Assembly (NCBI RefSeq): GCF_000003815.2
Contig: NC_049993.1
Span: forward strand, 8,891,173-8,955,172
Length of the DNA: 64,000 bases
Source: Branchiostoma floridae
Lineage: Eukaryota; Chordata; Leptocardii; Amphioxiformes; Branchiostomatidae
Reading direction: 5' to 3'
Below are positions 1-14,304 of the stretch, piece by piece. Under the pieces are notes generated by a model. It searched no databases, had not been told where the DNA came from, and saw nothing but the letters and a program-made list of their open reading frames with translations. Position 1 is the first letter of the stretch. Each line of letters starts with the position of its first letter. The position numbers and the translations under genes are program-made.

Positions 1-1253
1 GTGATACACATAAGGGCACCACGCCCGCAGCAAAAACCAACAACTCTAACGACCGTCGCATGGCTGACTATATGGGATCAAAACTTTGATTAAGGTCCGT
101 TCCGTCACATAATAAACGTGTTTTACTACACACAGGGTGATACAAGTCGGACATTCTGAAGGAGATAAAACCAGCTGAGGTTAGAGTTTAATTAAAAGGA
201 CATTTTAATTGGCAGAAGGGTAATTACGGTTACATCTAGGGAAATGACTATGTATTTTATTGGTAGATGAGTAAAATGATTTCATTTCCTTTAGTTACGA
301 TACTCATCTCAAACCATGTGCATTGCTAGTGTTTGATGACCCTAGACATGACACTTTAAGGCATAAGGAGACAACTGTTTATCAATTATTTACATGAGAA
401 ACTAATATATGAATTATGAATTATCTGTTATCATTTACCTTAAAAAGCTTTTGGTTGGATGTAACTTCAAAAAATTTACATAAATCTGTCTTTTTTTCCG
501 TCTCAGTTACCTTAAGAAATAACAACATAGTCTGCAAACATAATTTCATACATTATGACATTGACGACATTCATAGGTAACTTGATCATTGTGGACACAA
601 ATAAGCCTGTTGAATTTTAGTAACCGCTTCAACTCGGTGCGACAAGTCGCGAATACAAAGATCCAGGATATTCAATAGTTCTTCAAAGCAATACGTTGAC
701 GCAGGTCAAACCTTTCCCGGTCTGGATGATCTATGAGGCATTAAAATATTGAATATTAATAATGTTTGAAGAAGAGTATTACATTGGTAACAAAAGCGGG
801 TCGCAAAAACGCAAACTTTGACTGATAAGGTATCATAGTGTAACATACTTTAAAAGGAACTTCTGACAGAAAACTTGCAATTACCTCACCAATCATTTCC
901 GTTCCTGCATATACATGCCTGTACATCTGATATGGTAAAAGGCGCCATTGGTACTGTACCTGTGTTCCTCGCCATACATTCTTGCAGTTCCGGCAAATAC
1001 TGTCAGATGGCGTAAGGTCAACACTTGCGGTCATGAAGCAGATATTTACATGCACATTCAAAGTTTTATGTCTAAGTCAGATACAGTGTTAGCAGTACTT
1101 TTGCCTATTGTCACAATAATAGATTTCACTATATTTTGGTTGGGGTACCACTCGATGTATGGTTTAGTATGCTCTTCGACATTTCTGCAGTTCAAGCACA
1201 GATCGCCTGGTGGAGTTAATGAACCATGTTTGATGCCATGTATCTTATTCTAG
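1..1253. other. AT-rich non-coding flank
   Basis: I see no exon, RNA gene or recognisable transposon here. Both strands carry only short chance reading frames of about 100 codons or less, with no domain signature. An AG preceded by pyrimidines near 1190 was tested as a splice acceptor for the next exon, but that frame meets a stop codon almost at once. The stretch is probably an intron or intergenic sequence of the gene suggested by the exon candidate at 1254. Confidence 0.5.
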
Positions 1254-1351
1254 GTGAATTAACAGAAGACGAGATGAGAGTTTGTACGTGCGCTTCCACG
1301 TCCAACTTGCCGGAGTACGGGTGCGGCGAGGAGGGCTGCTGTGCCGAGCAG
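1254..1351 (+). CDS. Candidate internal exon, cysteine-rich segment of an unidentified protein
   Basis: An acceptor (TTATTCTAG) and a donor (CAG then GTAACT) bound a 98-base open segment in a GC-rich island inside AT-rich DNA. With one base from the previous exon it reads about 33 residues: an acidic start (ELTEDEMRVCTC), then Cys-containing spacing ending YGCGEEGCCAEQ. It enters in phase 1 and leaves in phase 0. Five cysteines in about 20 residues, with a G-x-x-G-C-C ending, recall the juxtamembrane Cys motif of WBP1/WBP1L-type membrane proteins. That is a weak resemblance from memory, and the aromatic membrane segment that should follow is not seen nearby. If the donor is not used, the frame runs on through a Ser/His-rich tail to a stop at 1453, which would make this a terminal exon. 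The phase-0 donor is compatible with the exon at 18025. Whether this is coding at all is uncertain. Confidence 0.35.
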
Positions 1352-1780
1352 GTAACTCAGCATGTGCACCTCCACTCCTCACACCTTCCATCTTCATCCA
1401 GCCTTTCATCCAGCTCAGCCCTGTCCAACTCTCTGCACTCGCTCAGCATGTAGGGCCGCTTCAGCCGCAGCTTCCGCCAACTCACCAGGTAGGACCGATC
1501 AGTGGCGCCCCCTAACGGAGCCAGTGCTAAGTGGGAAGATGCAGCCTTCGCCAAAGTGCGACATTGGCTGGCGTAAGGTTACATTAATCCAAATGGTGCA
1601 CCTTTTTTTTTCAAAAATAGGTACAGAAATTTCTGATGTACATGGAATTGTTTCATATTTTGACTTAACAATGTATAGAGGAAACATAAGAATATTTTCT
1701 CGAATATGGAATCCTGCTTAGCCCCGGTTCTAACGGAAGGACCCACAATCCCCGTGCTTGTAGATCCCCGCGTCGTCTAT

Positions 1781-1886
1781 CCTAACTGTCAATCATTTTC
1801 TACAAACCAATCACAGGGGAGCACTACACCAATCCTAACTGTCAATCCTTTTTCTACAAACCAATCACAAAGGAGCATTACACCAA
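1781..1886. repeat. Two-copy tandem duplication, period 53 bp
   Basis: Two adjacent units begin with CCTAACTGTCAATC and share TCTACAAACCAATCACA and GGAGCA-TTACACCAA-type sequence, with a few substitutions and a one-base length difference. The + strand is open through both units, but the reading frame has no start context or domain. I read it as non-coding. Confidence 0.85.
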
Positions 1887-3564
1887 GCGCACCGTCGGAG
1901 CTACTGACTTATACGAACAACACTTCAACTTCCCTGTGTTACTTGTATTGAATTAATGTGATGTTTTCTTATTAAGTAAAATTTCTTTCTAATACTTTTT
2001 CCCTTCCTTTTCACACACTTGCAAGATCAGTAAGAAAAGATATATTTACAATAAGACCGTTTGACGTTAAGAGATTGGGGTTAATTTTCTTCTGCAATCA
2101 AAGAATGTGCCAAATTTCTTTAATGTTATTAAAGATAAGAAGTCTGTTAACCCCAGGGCAAGGATGTGAATCAAAAATGATGTATGTACTACGCAAGTTA
2201 TTGTCAGACTATTGCAGTGTTAGCTCATTGTGTTTCTTCCCTCGTTTTTGCTATTATCACTACACAAAGAGCACACACCCTGTCAATTCAAAGATTACCA
2301 CAAATAAGACGTATGCAAGCAATTTTAAAATGCAAATGCACAGGCCGCACCTTTCGTGGATTAAAATGTAATCTTCTTCCTCCTAGGACATAAATCTACT
2401 CTAACCTTTCCTCGCATTCTAAAAGCGTTTCATTCTGATGTGATTTTTCACATAAAACTACTGTGTATACGGCTCGTTATGAGGAGAAGTAATGTCCTTG
2501 GGGGAATCCTACAGCGTGTAACTGTGGGGCTGACCTCGTCACCTCTTGATATTTCCGTTTGAAAAGCTTAGGTCTGACCACTCCGTCTAATTACTTCTCT
2601 CTACTAGTACCACGGGCCCTTCTAAGGTATTGTGTAGTTTCCAATCGTCAGACTCTCAGATTTTAAAATATATCGGCAAGAGGGATAATTGAATTTATGA
2701 AACTATTGCGTATGAATTATCGCAATTGAAATTTAAAGGGACAATTTTGAATTTAAGGAAGACACCATGGCCGACTAAGCCGGTGGTAAAGAGTTCTTAT
2801 ATTAAACAGTAGCGTCAGAAAGTAGGGATTTACACATTAGCACTCTCTGCTAATTTGTCATCCTATACATGCATAATGAAGACAGAAACTGATGATTCAA
2901 TAAGACAAGCACAGTTTGTACATGATTTCCAATTATAAGGACGTAAAACTTTAAGCCTGAATTTGTGCTGAACCTTTTAAAGGCAGACTGCAGGTCTCTA
3001 TAAACACACAGTGCCCAGGGCATTAATTTACTGATGTTTAGATTAGTTGGAGATCTAGAGGTAGTTCAAGGAAATGTGGCCTTCTGTGTCTGCAGCTAAT
3101 AAGATCATGACCCTCTGACCCGCGGGTCAGTACGTAAAAGCACATTCTAACTCATTTGGTCTTTGTAAGAGAATAACCATTGCTTTATGATTCCCCAAGC
3201 GGGTGTAGAGTTGGAAATGGGCCTGCATGCTAGAATGGGGGATAACGGAATTTTACGCGTGTACGAATTGTACCAGTAAGATGTCTGGAGGCTGCTGTAT
3301 ACATAGAGAAGCTGTGCTCCTTTTTAGAGCTACAACTAAAGGGATTGAAAGTCTGAGGCCTTTTCTGTGTATTAGCACATAGACCAATTATTTTGGGTAT
3401 AAGCACAAAGATGAAAACTTATCTGATTGAAAAAATGACATTACAAATACTAATAATAATTCAGCATACGTCTCGTCCTAAACTCGACCATACAGATCTT
3501 AAACTCAAAGTAGAAATGAGCTGATCAATTTTCTAAATTGTTTTTTAGTCAAGCAAACAAAGAA

Positions 3565-3660
3565 CCCCTCCCCCCCCCCCTCAGTATGATAATGTATGTG
3601 TGTGGGATCGGAGCGTATGCGCGTGCGTGTGCTTGTAAGAGTGTGTTTGTGTATGTGTAG
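3565..3660. repeat. C-run followed by degenerate GT-rich simple repeat
   Basis: A run of about a dozen C residues ends near 3580. After a short spacer comes a GT/GC-rich stretch (TGTGTGTG, GCGCGTGCGTGTG, GTGTGTTTGTGTATGTG), interrupted by other bases. It is low-complexity sequence with possible Z-DNA potential. Confidence 0.8.
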
Positions 3661-4019
3661 TATCTATATGACTGTGTAACTTCCCTTTTCAAACGTGATT
3701 ACGGAAAGACATATGAGAATGAATGTTATTGGACATCTCTCTGTCGGACTTGATTGATTGTCACTTGTAGTTTTAACGCCTAACAATAGATAAGAGCATC
3801 GCATACTATTAATATTGATTTTTCATGCTTTCCCGAGTCTACACCGCCTTTCACAGCAATATATCAGTGTAGCAGATTTGGAAGATCCGCAAAATGATGA
3901 ACTATACCTCTGCATGCTGCACGATTTTCATATGAGATTGAATGAGAAAATAACAGGAACCTTCATTACATTGCTGTAAGAATACAGATATTGCAACAGA
4001 ACGGATACAGATATTTTTT

Positions 4020-4043
4020 ACCTCCATGAAATGTCATGGAGGT
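4020..4043. repeat. Hairpin at the head of a probable interspersed repeat
   Basis: ACCTCCATGA and its exact reverse complement TCATGGAGGT are separated by AATG, giving a perfect 10-bp stem with a 4-base loop. The following TATATTTTCAGTAGCG and TTTGTCTGTCAAC strings match, as far as I remember, a very common interspersed repeat of lancelets and other marine invertebrates. The far end of the element could not be placed, so only the hairpin is marked. Confidence 0.6.
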
Positions 4044-7000
4044 TATATTTTCAGTAGCGTTTGTCTGTCAACAATATAACTCAAGAACGGCTGTTTTTTT
4101 ATATTATTTCAAATGGCGGCTAATTCTTCCAGCTCTCTTTTCGTCACAAGTGGATCAAACGCATACAATATCTATTGGCATTGCGCCCTCTTTTTTTACG
4201 TACATAGCTGTTTTGCGCTATGCAAATATAGATAGTTTTATTCAAACGGCACGCACCAACATCTAAAATCACCAAGGCCCTTCTTAACGAATAAACAGAA
4301 AACACATTACTTAGTGCGACGTAAATGTGCTTGCGTAGGAGGAGAGTCTGGTTATAGGTGACAACCGTTCTTTTGAGCCTGACTGAAGCGCGAGAAGATT
4401 CAAAGTTTTATCTCCGTTGATGAACGAGCCATGACATAAAGGTTGCGCGGTATTAGCACTGCCAACCCATGGATTATTCCTCGCTAAGCTGGGATGAACC
4501 CATCTACTTTCCTAGCTTTGATAACAGTGAGGGGATTGTAGCCTGACACATTGGATGGCGGTGACATATAATCTGTAAATTCTAAAAAGCCGTTTTCAAA
4601 GCCTGATTTACCTTACAAACGAACAGGCAGTGCTAAAAAGTGAGAATCACCCTATTGGTTTGCAAAGATCAAAGTTGGCATTTGCAACCCAAGGTCTTCT
4701 GTAGAAGGTGATTAACATTGCGGCAAATGCATCTATGTCTCGCCTTTCTAGGGCCATGTACAAGGACTAAACTGTAAATTTCAACACAAAGGAGATATTG
4801 GACTTGCCCGTATTTTGAGAGAACAGCACCAGTCTTTGGCATCGAATCGATTCTAGCAACACAGGAGAACTTTCAATCGAATATCGACTTGGTGATGCAG
4901 TAAAACTAACACAATGCAAAAAAGAGCGTACTTTTCTCCTTACGCACTGAAGGGATATGCTGGACATAGTATTGACAGAGATTGGCTGTTTAAAGCCAGA
5001 AGACCTGATGCTGATTTGCTACTGCCATCGTCGGGCTTATGTCAGCAAATCCCTGTGATGGTGCAGAGGAAAGTTTAGGGAGATATCATTTACAGTTGCA
5101 GCACATGATACGCTTGTGTGTTGAAAAGAATACGGTACTCCTTCGCCTCAAATTTATTGCCTCCTTCACTTCCAGCTGTTGCATCATCCAAGCTGAAGCA
5201 ACTTTTGCTGGTGCGTCAATGCTGACAGTTCAAGTGGTTGTATGTTACACTTCCAGATACACTTGAACATCAGCCGCCCTGCCTTTGAAATGGTAAATGT
5301 GTGAAGGAGTGGGTATTTTATCTTTTAGAGCCGTTTGAAAGGGCTATTGTCGCCACGGTATACGACACCTCTACAGTGAAGATCAACATAAGGAAAGGCG
5401 CGTGGCCACTTCAAGGTTCTTTGAGAGAGATGAAGAGATAAAAAGTTTGTGTCTAACGAATAGCTGTCTGGATTGAAGTTTCGAACAAAATGTAAGGCAT
5501 TAACTTGCCCCACAGGATCAGAATCAGGACAGTGACGTTACAACATTAAAAGCGATAACGCTTCACGGTGGCAGAATTTCTGGTAATAGACCACGGGTTT
5601 TCTATCTGTGTCCAAGTAATACATTGGAGAAAGCTTTAGAATGTCCCACGTCCTTCAGAGCTGTACAGTATCACATTAGCACAGCCGCCAGCAGTGCTTG
5701 CAAATCACAAACCCTTTGCCACAGGTGCCGTAATTCATGTGCCACTAAGGATTTGCCGCTTCAAGGCCTGTCGTATCTTATCAGTAGAACGGTATTCCTT
5801 GCCCCCATTTACTCTGCAGAGGTTAATAATGTCAAGTAAGTCACAACATCTGTCACAATATGACAATACGACCAAGTTTCCATCCCGCACAGTTTCAACA
5901 GTCTACTTAATAAAACGAATGTGATATAGAAGTGTCTGTACAGTACATTTCAAGATACCCAATTACAAGTTTTGAGGTACAGAGAATACGCAGATTCAAG
6001 TACACGGCTATCTGAAGGTCATATGGGAGGGTTTCAAACAGATAAGGCGTCCTTAAATTACAGCATTCACCTTCATCCTGAATGCTGATAGAATATATAC
6101 TTACAATCCAAACTTAAGTTTGCCTTTACCTAGGGATAAGCTTTTGACTTTACTCAAATAAAGCAGCATGCCACATGTCAGTTATTACAATAAATGCTAC
6201 TGCCTTTTATTTGTCGCCTAACTTAGAACCCATCGATAGTCTGAAGGTAACAGGAGTTTTAGTATGAAGAGAAGTTTGGTGTTGAAGCTGGGACTAATAT
6301 AAACTCTCAACAACCTCTGCAGTAGGGACCGTATGTCAGTTAGATCAAACGAGTCTATGGAGGTTTAGAAGTCGCACAGTGAACTACTTCTCAACCTCTG
6401 CAGCTCCCGCTGGCGATGAAAAACAATTACTGCTCTCTGAGATTAATTCCCTTGTAACACGGTCCAATCTAGACAAGGATTAGTCCGAAGACCCGCATGT
6501 ACAGGTAGGTCAGACCTTTGCATCGGACACACTACATCACCCCATCGAGCACCCCTCTCGACGTATCACCCTGATTCTTATCACAACATGATCCCATCTT
6601 TAACAACCAACTTTCAGAGGAGAGGTTCAAGAATCAATACCTTAGCGAAGCTTAACATTGATTCGAAACATTATTAGCCGAGAAATGAATTTTGCTTAGC
6701 AAATTACTCTGTTTATCTTAACACGATCGGGGTTTTTGAAATTAGAACTTTTGAGATGCGGTCCGAGAATCAATACATTGCCGGGGCCGAAACATTGATC
6801 CTCCAAAAATTCATGGAGATACCATGAATTCCTGAGCAAAGTCATTACGTTGCCAACAGTAAAGAATATTACGAACATTACTCTTTTTTGAGAATTAATC
6901 AGTGCAGACCTAATGAAGGTCTAAGTTCTGGCATTGTAAATGAAGGAATATGTGGTGTATACAATGAACAAATCTTTCGTAGTGACACTATATCGATGGT

Positions 7001-8670
7001 GTACAACGAGCATACACTTGTTCCATCTTTCTTTGTCAAATATTTGTTTATCTTGCCCATCGAGTCTACAACACAGAAATCTACGGGTGCTTATATTAGC
7101 TGCCAAGAGCAGAGGATTATGTCAAGCAAGATAGGGAATCATATAAGCCCACAACATGGTACTACTATGCTGTGTGTTGGGGTGTTTTTTTCGAAGCCGC
7201 CCTACTTTGGCGGTTTAAAGATGTCAGATATTGATGACGCTAAGATCCGTGTTCATCACGTACATCGGTGTGGTCTGTTATAGGTAACGTGCATGGATAG
7301 CTTCGATTTTTAGCTCTGATCAGACATTGGCGGCCGTCCGCCCGTGTCATTGGTCTGACTACAGCAGGCAGTGCTACAGCTGCGACGTCTGACCCTCTGC
7401 ACACGGCACGCTTCCGATTCAGGACGGATAATGGAAATTTCCGTGTTCAGTCCACACACTTACATGTATCGGTGATCCCTGAATAACTAGTATTGTCGGT
7501 GCGAGCTTGTAGCGATAGTGATGATCTAATCTCTTGGAAAAAGCATTCATACCTGATGTAATTTACTAATAAATGCTAGTCAGTGTACAGTAAAATTTGC
7601 TTGCAAGGGCCTCGTCCAATAACAAGCCTTAAGTAGAAAGCTCACAATTCTTTCATACTTGGACGCCTTTAATCGAATGGTATACGTGGCTGCTAAAGAT
7701 TTTCCCCAAAGCATTACATGTTTCCGAACATAGCCGTACAAGTGGAGTGTTACATAACGCCGATCACGGGATGATATATGCCTTACAGGGTATATACCTT
7801 TCTTTACGTTATCACAAGCAATAATCCTGTCCGTAGCTCCACGTCGAATCTCAACATGTAGATACACGTACGCTTCAACTTCTGGCTCAACTTCTCTTTA
7901 CTTTTAAAGAAGCAGGGATGAAAATGTGTTGTGAAGCATTCAAGGTGGAATAATGCATTTGATCCCAATAAAGATAATCCCTATCGCCGTGGAAATCTTG
8001 GCAAAAAGACCGATATCATCCATTTCTATTTGTTGAGTGTGTGCCTCTACCGTGAAGACAGACCCTTGTACCAGAAGGGTCGATAGGTCCTTACGCACCA
8101 CATTCAAAGCCTATCCACTTCTAGTACTTCTTTTAACTTTCAGCTGTAAGTTCATTCTATAGCGGTTTTTACATGCCACAAAAGCAATCGAGTCTTTACT
8201 GATATCCAAATGTTTTTAAAAAATTTGAGGGATTGTTTCTTTCTGCTAAAGAGCAACATATGGCGACAGCTGCAAATTCAAAATTACAGAGCATCGTGAA
8301 TTCGACGTACCCATGCACACGCCCTAAAACAATATCATAGCAATAAAACTTTGGTAGAGCTAAATGTTACAGAGCCTGATCTTACGATCCTTCCGGCAGA
8401 GATGTGTCGATTGTAATCAGCGTCTTTCGGACCATATGCCTGTGGGGTCGTCAAGGGACGTACACGGTGGCCACGTTACTAGGGTAAAATCCTCGTTGCT
8501 ATGCCAGACTTTCCCGCCCAAAAGACGGCCTGCCGCGAGCCCAAAACCCACACTAGATTCCAAGAGATGAGTGACATTCATGGAAGTCAAGTGTAAATGA
8601 AAACATGCGGTTTTTATCTCAGTTCAATAACAACATCATACAATCCTGTGCTCATCTCTGTAGGCCATAT

Positions 8671-8714
8671 TGATTTGACTATATGGATGAAATCCTCTGG
8701 GAACCCCAAAACTG
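8671..8714 (+). repeat. Dispersed repeat fragment, copy 1
   Basis: This 44-base stretch (TGATTTGACTATATGGATGA onward) matches 54251-54294 in the same orientation at about 37 of 44 positions without gaps. Similarity fades on both sides. It is probably an old interspersed element, but the family is not recognised. Confidence 0.6.
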
Positions 8715-11700
8715 TGAGTTTGCTGATAAAAAATGTCCAAAACAAGTTGCTTTCATTATGAAATCTAAGTGGTCAGGAAGGTTAAACAAATGACTGAACA
8801 CGCAGAGTATGATATACCGAACAATAGATTGTACATTTTTGCTCTTTCACATCTTCTTTCACTTTGTTAGCATAGGTTGTCCGGTTTATTTTGCGATCTA
8901 CGGATTTACTTATTTCAAAGAAACCTTGGGCTTAGCATCTTTTGCACATCCATATATTGAAGTTGCCACCGCGTGTCTTTTTATATAATTTTCTCAACAT
9001 CATTTCTTGTTTTCTTGAATCCAACATAGAATGTTTTTTATATTGCCAATCGTGTTGCAAGAAAACAATGGGTACAGAACTTTAGCAAATTCACTTTGAA
9101 ACGTTAAGGTGTTAGCATCGGCAAAATGGTCTGTCGATAATGACAATCCATCCACCAACGTGATGTAGCAATGAAACCCTCTTTTAAGACAATTGCTGGT
9201 AGGACATAGCTGGTAATGCACCAATAGCAAATTCTGTCGCCCATAAATGTATATTAGTAAATGACATTGAGTAGCAGGAAACAACTCTATAAAGAGATGA
9301 TTTCCAAAATCAGGTTTACAGCCTGATAGTGTGCACAGCTGGGCGGCTTTACAGTTCTCACACAGGGTCTGTAACGAGGAGCCATAAACTTTTACTCAGG
9401 GTTAATGGTGAAGAAGATAATCCTTTTTGCCACGTATTCGTCACGGTAATGCCATCGATCCATTCATCATTTATGCTAAAGTCTTCAGATCTCCTCCTTC
9501 GCGAATCTCACCTTCATCCTTTGAGAACGAAGTTATAATTTCCCTTTTGACTGCTGGATTAGCTGTTGCTACAAGGCAGACTCAAACGACTTTTGGCTTT
9601 TCAGAAGGGATGCCAAAGTAGTTTTGTGTGACGTCGCAGGTTACTGTTTTTTATATGCTATAGGACACTGGATGTTTTACTTCACACTTAATCTTAAGCA
9701 TTATCTTAGTATTCTGTAACGAAGTATACTATAGTATTACTTTTAATCCCGCTCATCTTAAATTGATTAGCACCACTGGTGTACTTTGTGAAGTGCATTG
9801 ATTTGATGTAAAAGGAAACACGCCCTATGGCAGCAAAAATTAATTACCAGAACCATCACTGTTGTGTACGAAAGGCGGATTTGAAATGAATGTCGCTTGT
9901 CATGTCATATATTTCTATCGATTGCTATCTTGGATCGATACTTTTTTTTATTTTATGTATAAATTTTGTAGGATGGCCCCTTCAGTTGTCAACAGCTGAT
10001 GTACATGGGAGCCCTGCAACAAATCAATCAACAAACTAACAATAATCATATACATGTAACATGAAACGTAAATAATCGTACTTATCTGATTCACTCAAAA
10101 TAAGTCAAACACTAACAACTCAAAATCATAAAGATGTGTCTTTAATAGGAAATAGTGTTTTCGATTTCTTAATTCGTTTCTCATAAGTACGTATACTTGA
10201 GTCACAACTTGAGTAATATTTCATTTGTCTCACAGTATAAAAAAGGACATTACATATCAACGCCGTAGAAATGTCGTACTTAAATGTTTGATGGGTGGCT
10301 AGTTGGGTGACTTGTGCACGTACTTCACCTGTATGTTGACACGGCTGAAAGAGTTATAGACGTCTTTATGCATTTCTCGCGTGCTAACATCGATGTGAAC
10401 ACTGCGGTCTGTCGTTCGGGCAGATTTGTGTGGTCCTGTGGCCTACTTGTCTTGATAAGGAGATTGGAGCACCAAGCTGTGAATATGAAGGGGCCTGTGG
10501 GGGAACGGAAACAGAGCAATGGCTAGTCTATGATAGCCGTCAAATCACAGTGTTTTGGAAAAGATTTGCTATAGGCCAGTAGTGCAGGGTAGCGAGTAAT
10601 CGTGCAGAGAGACAAAAGATGTAATGGTATTTAAGTTTTAGGCAAGTTATTGTTAATCTTAAACCTGCAAAGGGGCCAGATGCTAGAGTCTACATCCCCC
10701 TTCTTCTAAGGTCTAAGGTCTAGCTACAGAAATAGCAAGGGAATCTGCTGGTTCGAATGCCAACAATAGCAGCATCTACAATGATAGACAATAGAAGCTA
10801 AGAAAGAAATCACTAAGTAGCCAGTCATGTTTACACGATTGTGACTGCCCGCTAAATGCTTTAAAGGTCTCCCCTTGCACCAAAGCAATCTGTATTTCCA
10901 ATGACGAGCTTTCCATTCCATCCATTTCCGTGTCGAAGAAGAACACGTTGAATTTTTCATCGGGTGGTCCTCATTGGCCTTGGCATTGATCTTCCCACCG
11001 TGGTGTTTAATCACAGTCAGCTCACTTTGTGTTCTGACGTGTAGTGGACGTTTTGCTCCGAGTCCAGGGCCCCGCACACGACCCTACCACCTCTGATACC
11101 GCTAGCTTTGCCCCTTCGGACCATCAACTCAGACGACCCAGGTCGACATCGTAATTTCTCCCCACCGACCCAGACAGGGCCTCCGAGCAATCAGGAGGTC
11201 ATATGGTCCTGAAGCCACAATGATGAATTACAGACACGAAATTGAAAGTCAGCCTCCCCTTTAGTCAACAGGTCCGGCCTAAGCTGAAATAAATCCTGAA
11301 ATTAATGGATGGCCCTGGCAGGATAATCCCTTATCCGCATCGCTATTGGCAAACGAGGCCGGCGGTGGTGATTTGTAGGCGACGGGGGATGTGACGCTGC
11401 CAAGTGCAGGTTTAGAATATCTCTGGTCCGCGACACTGCCGCCGCCAGGAGCGTTCCCTAAGGACTTTGTCGTAATTTTTCTTATAATATCCAAAAATAA
11501 CTGCATCGTTAATCAACTGAATGCACCTACTCGTTAAGGTCATGTCGTTTTGGTATAAACTTTCAAATTACAGAGATTTCATTTCTTTCAAACAATTCGT
11601 GACCTAAGGTCCCTCAGAATTACCCTGAGAGCTATATTCGGCTCGGAAAACATACAGCAATCGATAGGAAGCTGAGCTTCTCTGAATTCTAAAGGAACGT

Positions 11701-12612
11701 GGAACATTGTCATTCTTAGAACGTCATTTCCTTTCTCAGAGTGAGTTAGTTTATTGACTAACCTTACCTTATTTTCTGACACAACATTGTGTTGCATTGG
11801 TCGGCAAAGGACAAGTAAGCAAACCACGATGTTGTATTTAGTCTAATCGTAATCTTAGATAAACTTCTATTCGTCATTTATCTTTTTTAGTATTTGAACC
11901 ACTGATATTAAGAGCAAAATGAATTTTAAAAAGACGTCTAACAGTCTGTTAGCTGATTAGAATCGCTAATATCAAGACTAAAATATTATTTGAAACACCT
12001 TATAGTCTGCTAACCGTTGAAGTGCATTATTTACATCTGGGGTAGTAAACACAGTTCAACACACCAAGCCCCGTGGAAGTGTGTATGTGATTGGGGATTG
12101 ATTTCCAAATTGGATTTGTTTAACGTGATTTATAATGGATCAATTGTTCAGTAATTACTTTAGGGACCTCGATACCTCCAAAGTCGATTTGCTCTTACTC
12201 GATTATCATGCAGAACCTGCCTACCCTGTCTTCAAGCTTCTTTCTGCTCTTCCATCTTTGTCCTGTCTTATCATCAATAACGTGGAGAAAATGGTTCAAT
12301 CTGCCCTTTTCTAGAAAAGTAAAGATTAACTGTGCTTGTGACACTATACTCTTGCTCACATCAGGACGTATTCGGACTTTTAACATCATTGGGCGAGGGG
12401 CTTGTGCCTCCTCCTCCGTATACCATTAGAATCCTGGGAGCTTGCTGCCGGAGGCATGAAAATGGCCAGAAACAACAACACCAACACAATGATATAAAGT
12501 TTTAAAGGAAAGGCTATCCATGTGATGCTAGGAACTGTGAATGCGACAAGTTATGACTTATCAGGTAAATCAAAATGACCTACTCTTGGCCTTTGCCAAG
12601 GTTCATGCAAAG

Positions 12613-12624
12613 CCCCCCCCCCCC
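12613..12624. repeat. C homopolymer
   Basis: Twelve consecutive C residues lie in non-coding DNA, about 60 bases before the perfect palindrome at 12683. Confidence 0.9.
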
Positions 12625-12682
12625 AATTCTATGGTACAACCCTCGCAGAATTGGAAAGAGTGTTGCTCTCCTTTTGTCGATA

Positions 12683-12718
12683 CGTGTTGGTTCATCGTTA
12701 CAACGATGAACCAACACG
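12683..12718. repeat. Perfect 17-bp inverted repeat with a 2-base centre
   Basis: The left arm CGTGTTGGTTCATCGTT (12683-12699) is followed by AC and then by its exact reverse complement (12702-12718). All 17 pairs match. The flanks do not extend the pairing. A 2-base loop is too tight for a microRNA hairpin, so this is more likely a fold-back or cruciform sequence, a recent palindromic rearrangement, or a cloning or assembly artefact. Confidence 0.9.
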
Positions 12719-14304
12719 AACGGATTACTCAAAATGCGAGCGTATAAATGAGAGAAGGCCTGGAATACAAACAGGATACAGACTACGTTTTCTCCTTCTA
12801 TATACTAAGTTGAAGACTATCAAAGGCCAATATTTTCTGTACAATTACCCTAAAATGTCGCATGTTGTATAAGATAGTACTATTAGTATTTCCTCGTTCA
12901 ATGAATGAAGGAACGAATTCAATGAAACGTATTACTAAACAAACGTGTTAAGCGACCAAAGACTGTAATACAACAACTCATTTCTGCTACATGGATTATA
13001 CATGACTTTTATCTATTGCCTGTGATTTTCGTTTATATCATGTATATCTAACTCTGAAACGTCTGTGATCTTGTTCAGAATTTCTTGAACCTAGTAGTTG
13101 TGCAACTTCTGATTAAGTTGTATTTCTTTTATGACAGTGGCACACTGCCATGTGACAACTCTTTGATTTCGTCTCTATTCTTATGCAGTTTACATAGATT
13201 TATACATATAACCGTTTGTTTCTATTCTCCATGCTTTCACCTATCTATCTCTTATTGTTACTGATTAATTGAGAACATCAGTTTCTTATATCATATTTCA
13301 TAGTATACGTTTTCCTGCGTTTTATTACAAAGCTTGGTGAAACAATCCCATGGTTGTTAACCTTACACCAGCGCATGTAGCTGATGTTTGTGTATTCCCC
13401 AGCCGGCCATGTGCGGGTGGGGTAAAAAGGTTTCCTGTATCCTCTCGATAGTCAACTTCCTGCGCTCAAACTACCTCCATTTCCTGCAGTAATACCATCA
13501 TAAACATGTTGGGATCCAGCCTTTCCTCGGGGAGACATTTCAAAGGAAGGCTTTCAAATTTAGGGATCAGACATCGTCCATCTTTGAATCCGACCTAAAC
13601 ATAGGTACATATAACGGCACAAGGTTGTCATAAAACGGGTTTTCCGTCGAGAGATTCTGATACAGTCTACCCCTATTCCGCGCCAACTGAGAGACATCCG
13701 AATCTCTTCGGAGATGCAGTTTTGACATCAAGTCATAAAGTTCGCTGCCAACGTATTGTAAAAACAGTCTTGTAATAAATTGACTTCCTTTAGTATACTT
13801 GTTATGGTTGGGAGATAAAGAAAGATCATCACAGAGTTTTGAACTGTCGTAGATCAGCTGGAAACTTGTGCCAACTGCCTGACAGAAAAAGCAGGTAAGT
13901 TATGGCAAGGGCATCCTCCGGCGTGCCACTGCAGGAAAGGCATGTAGTGCCAAATGGTTGGATTATTCAAGCTTTACAAGTTCTCCTTACTCAAGTGCTT
14001 ATGGTTGGATGAAAGTATCAAAGCACTATGAGTTAGGCGGTTTTTTGGTTGTAAAACGCCTGTAAATTGGTTTAAAAAGCGGCAGTAAAATCTTCTAGTT
14101 CTTATTTGACATTTGTATGGAGTATTTCTATGTGCTATTCCTATGTGCCTTTAAGGGCCTCAACATGCTGGTTTGATACACGTTTTGCTTCTGAATGCAA
14201 AACGTACACGCTTGCAATGTACGTAGGTAGCATCAAAATACAATTACGACAGCCATAAGTTAACTATGTTGCTGTCACTTTTCATCAATATTTCCAGAAT
14301 AAGT

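Noticed and set aside
1706-1951. Short repetitive protein with Asn-Gln-Ser repeats
   Set aside because: The repeats come from a 53-bp tandem duplication (not a multiple of 3) that is compensated by a one-base length change. There are no coding borders.
12683-12718. microRNA precursor
   Set aside because: The stem is perfect but only 17 bp long with a 2-base loop, unlike an animal microRNA hairpin.
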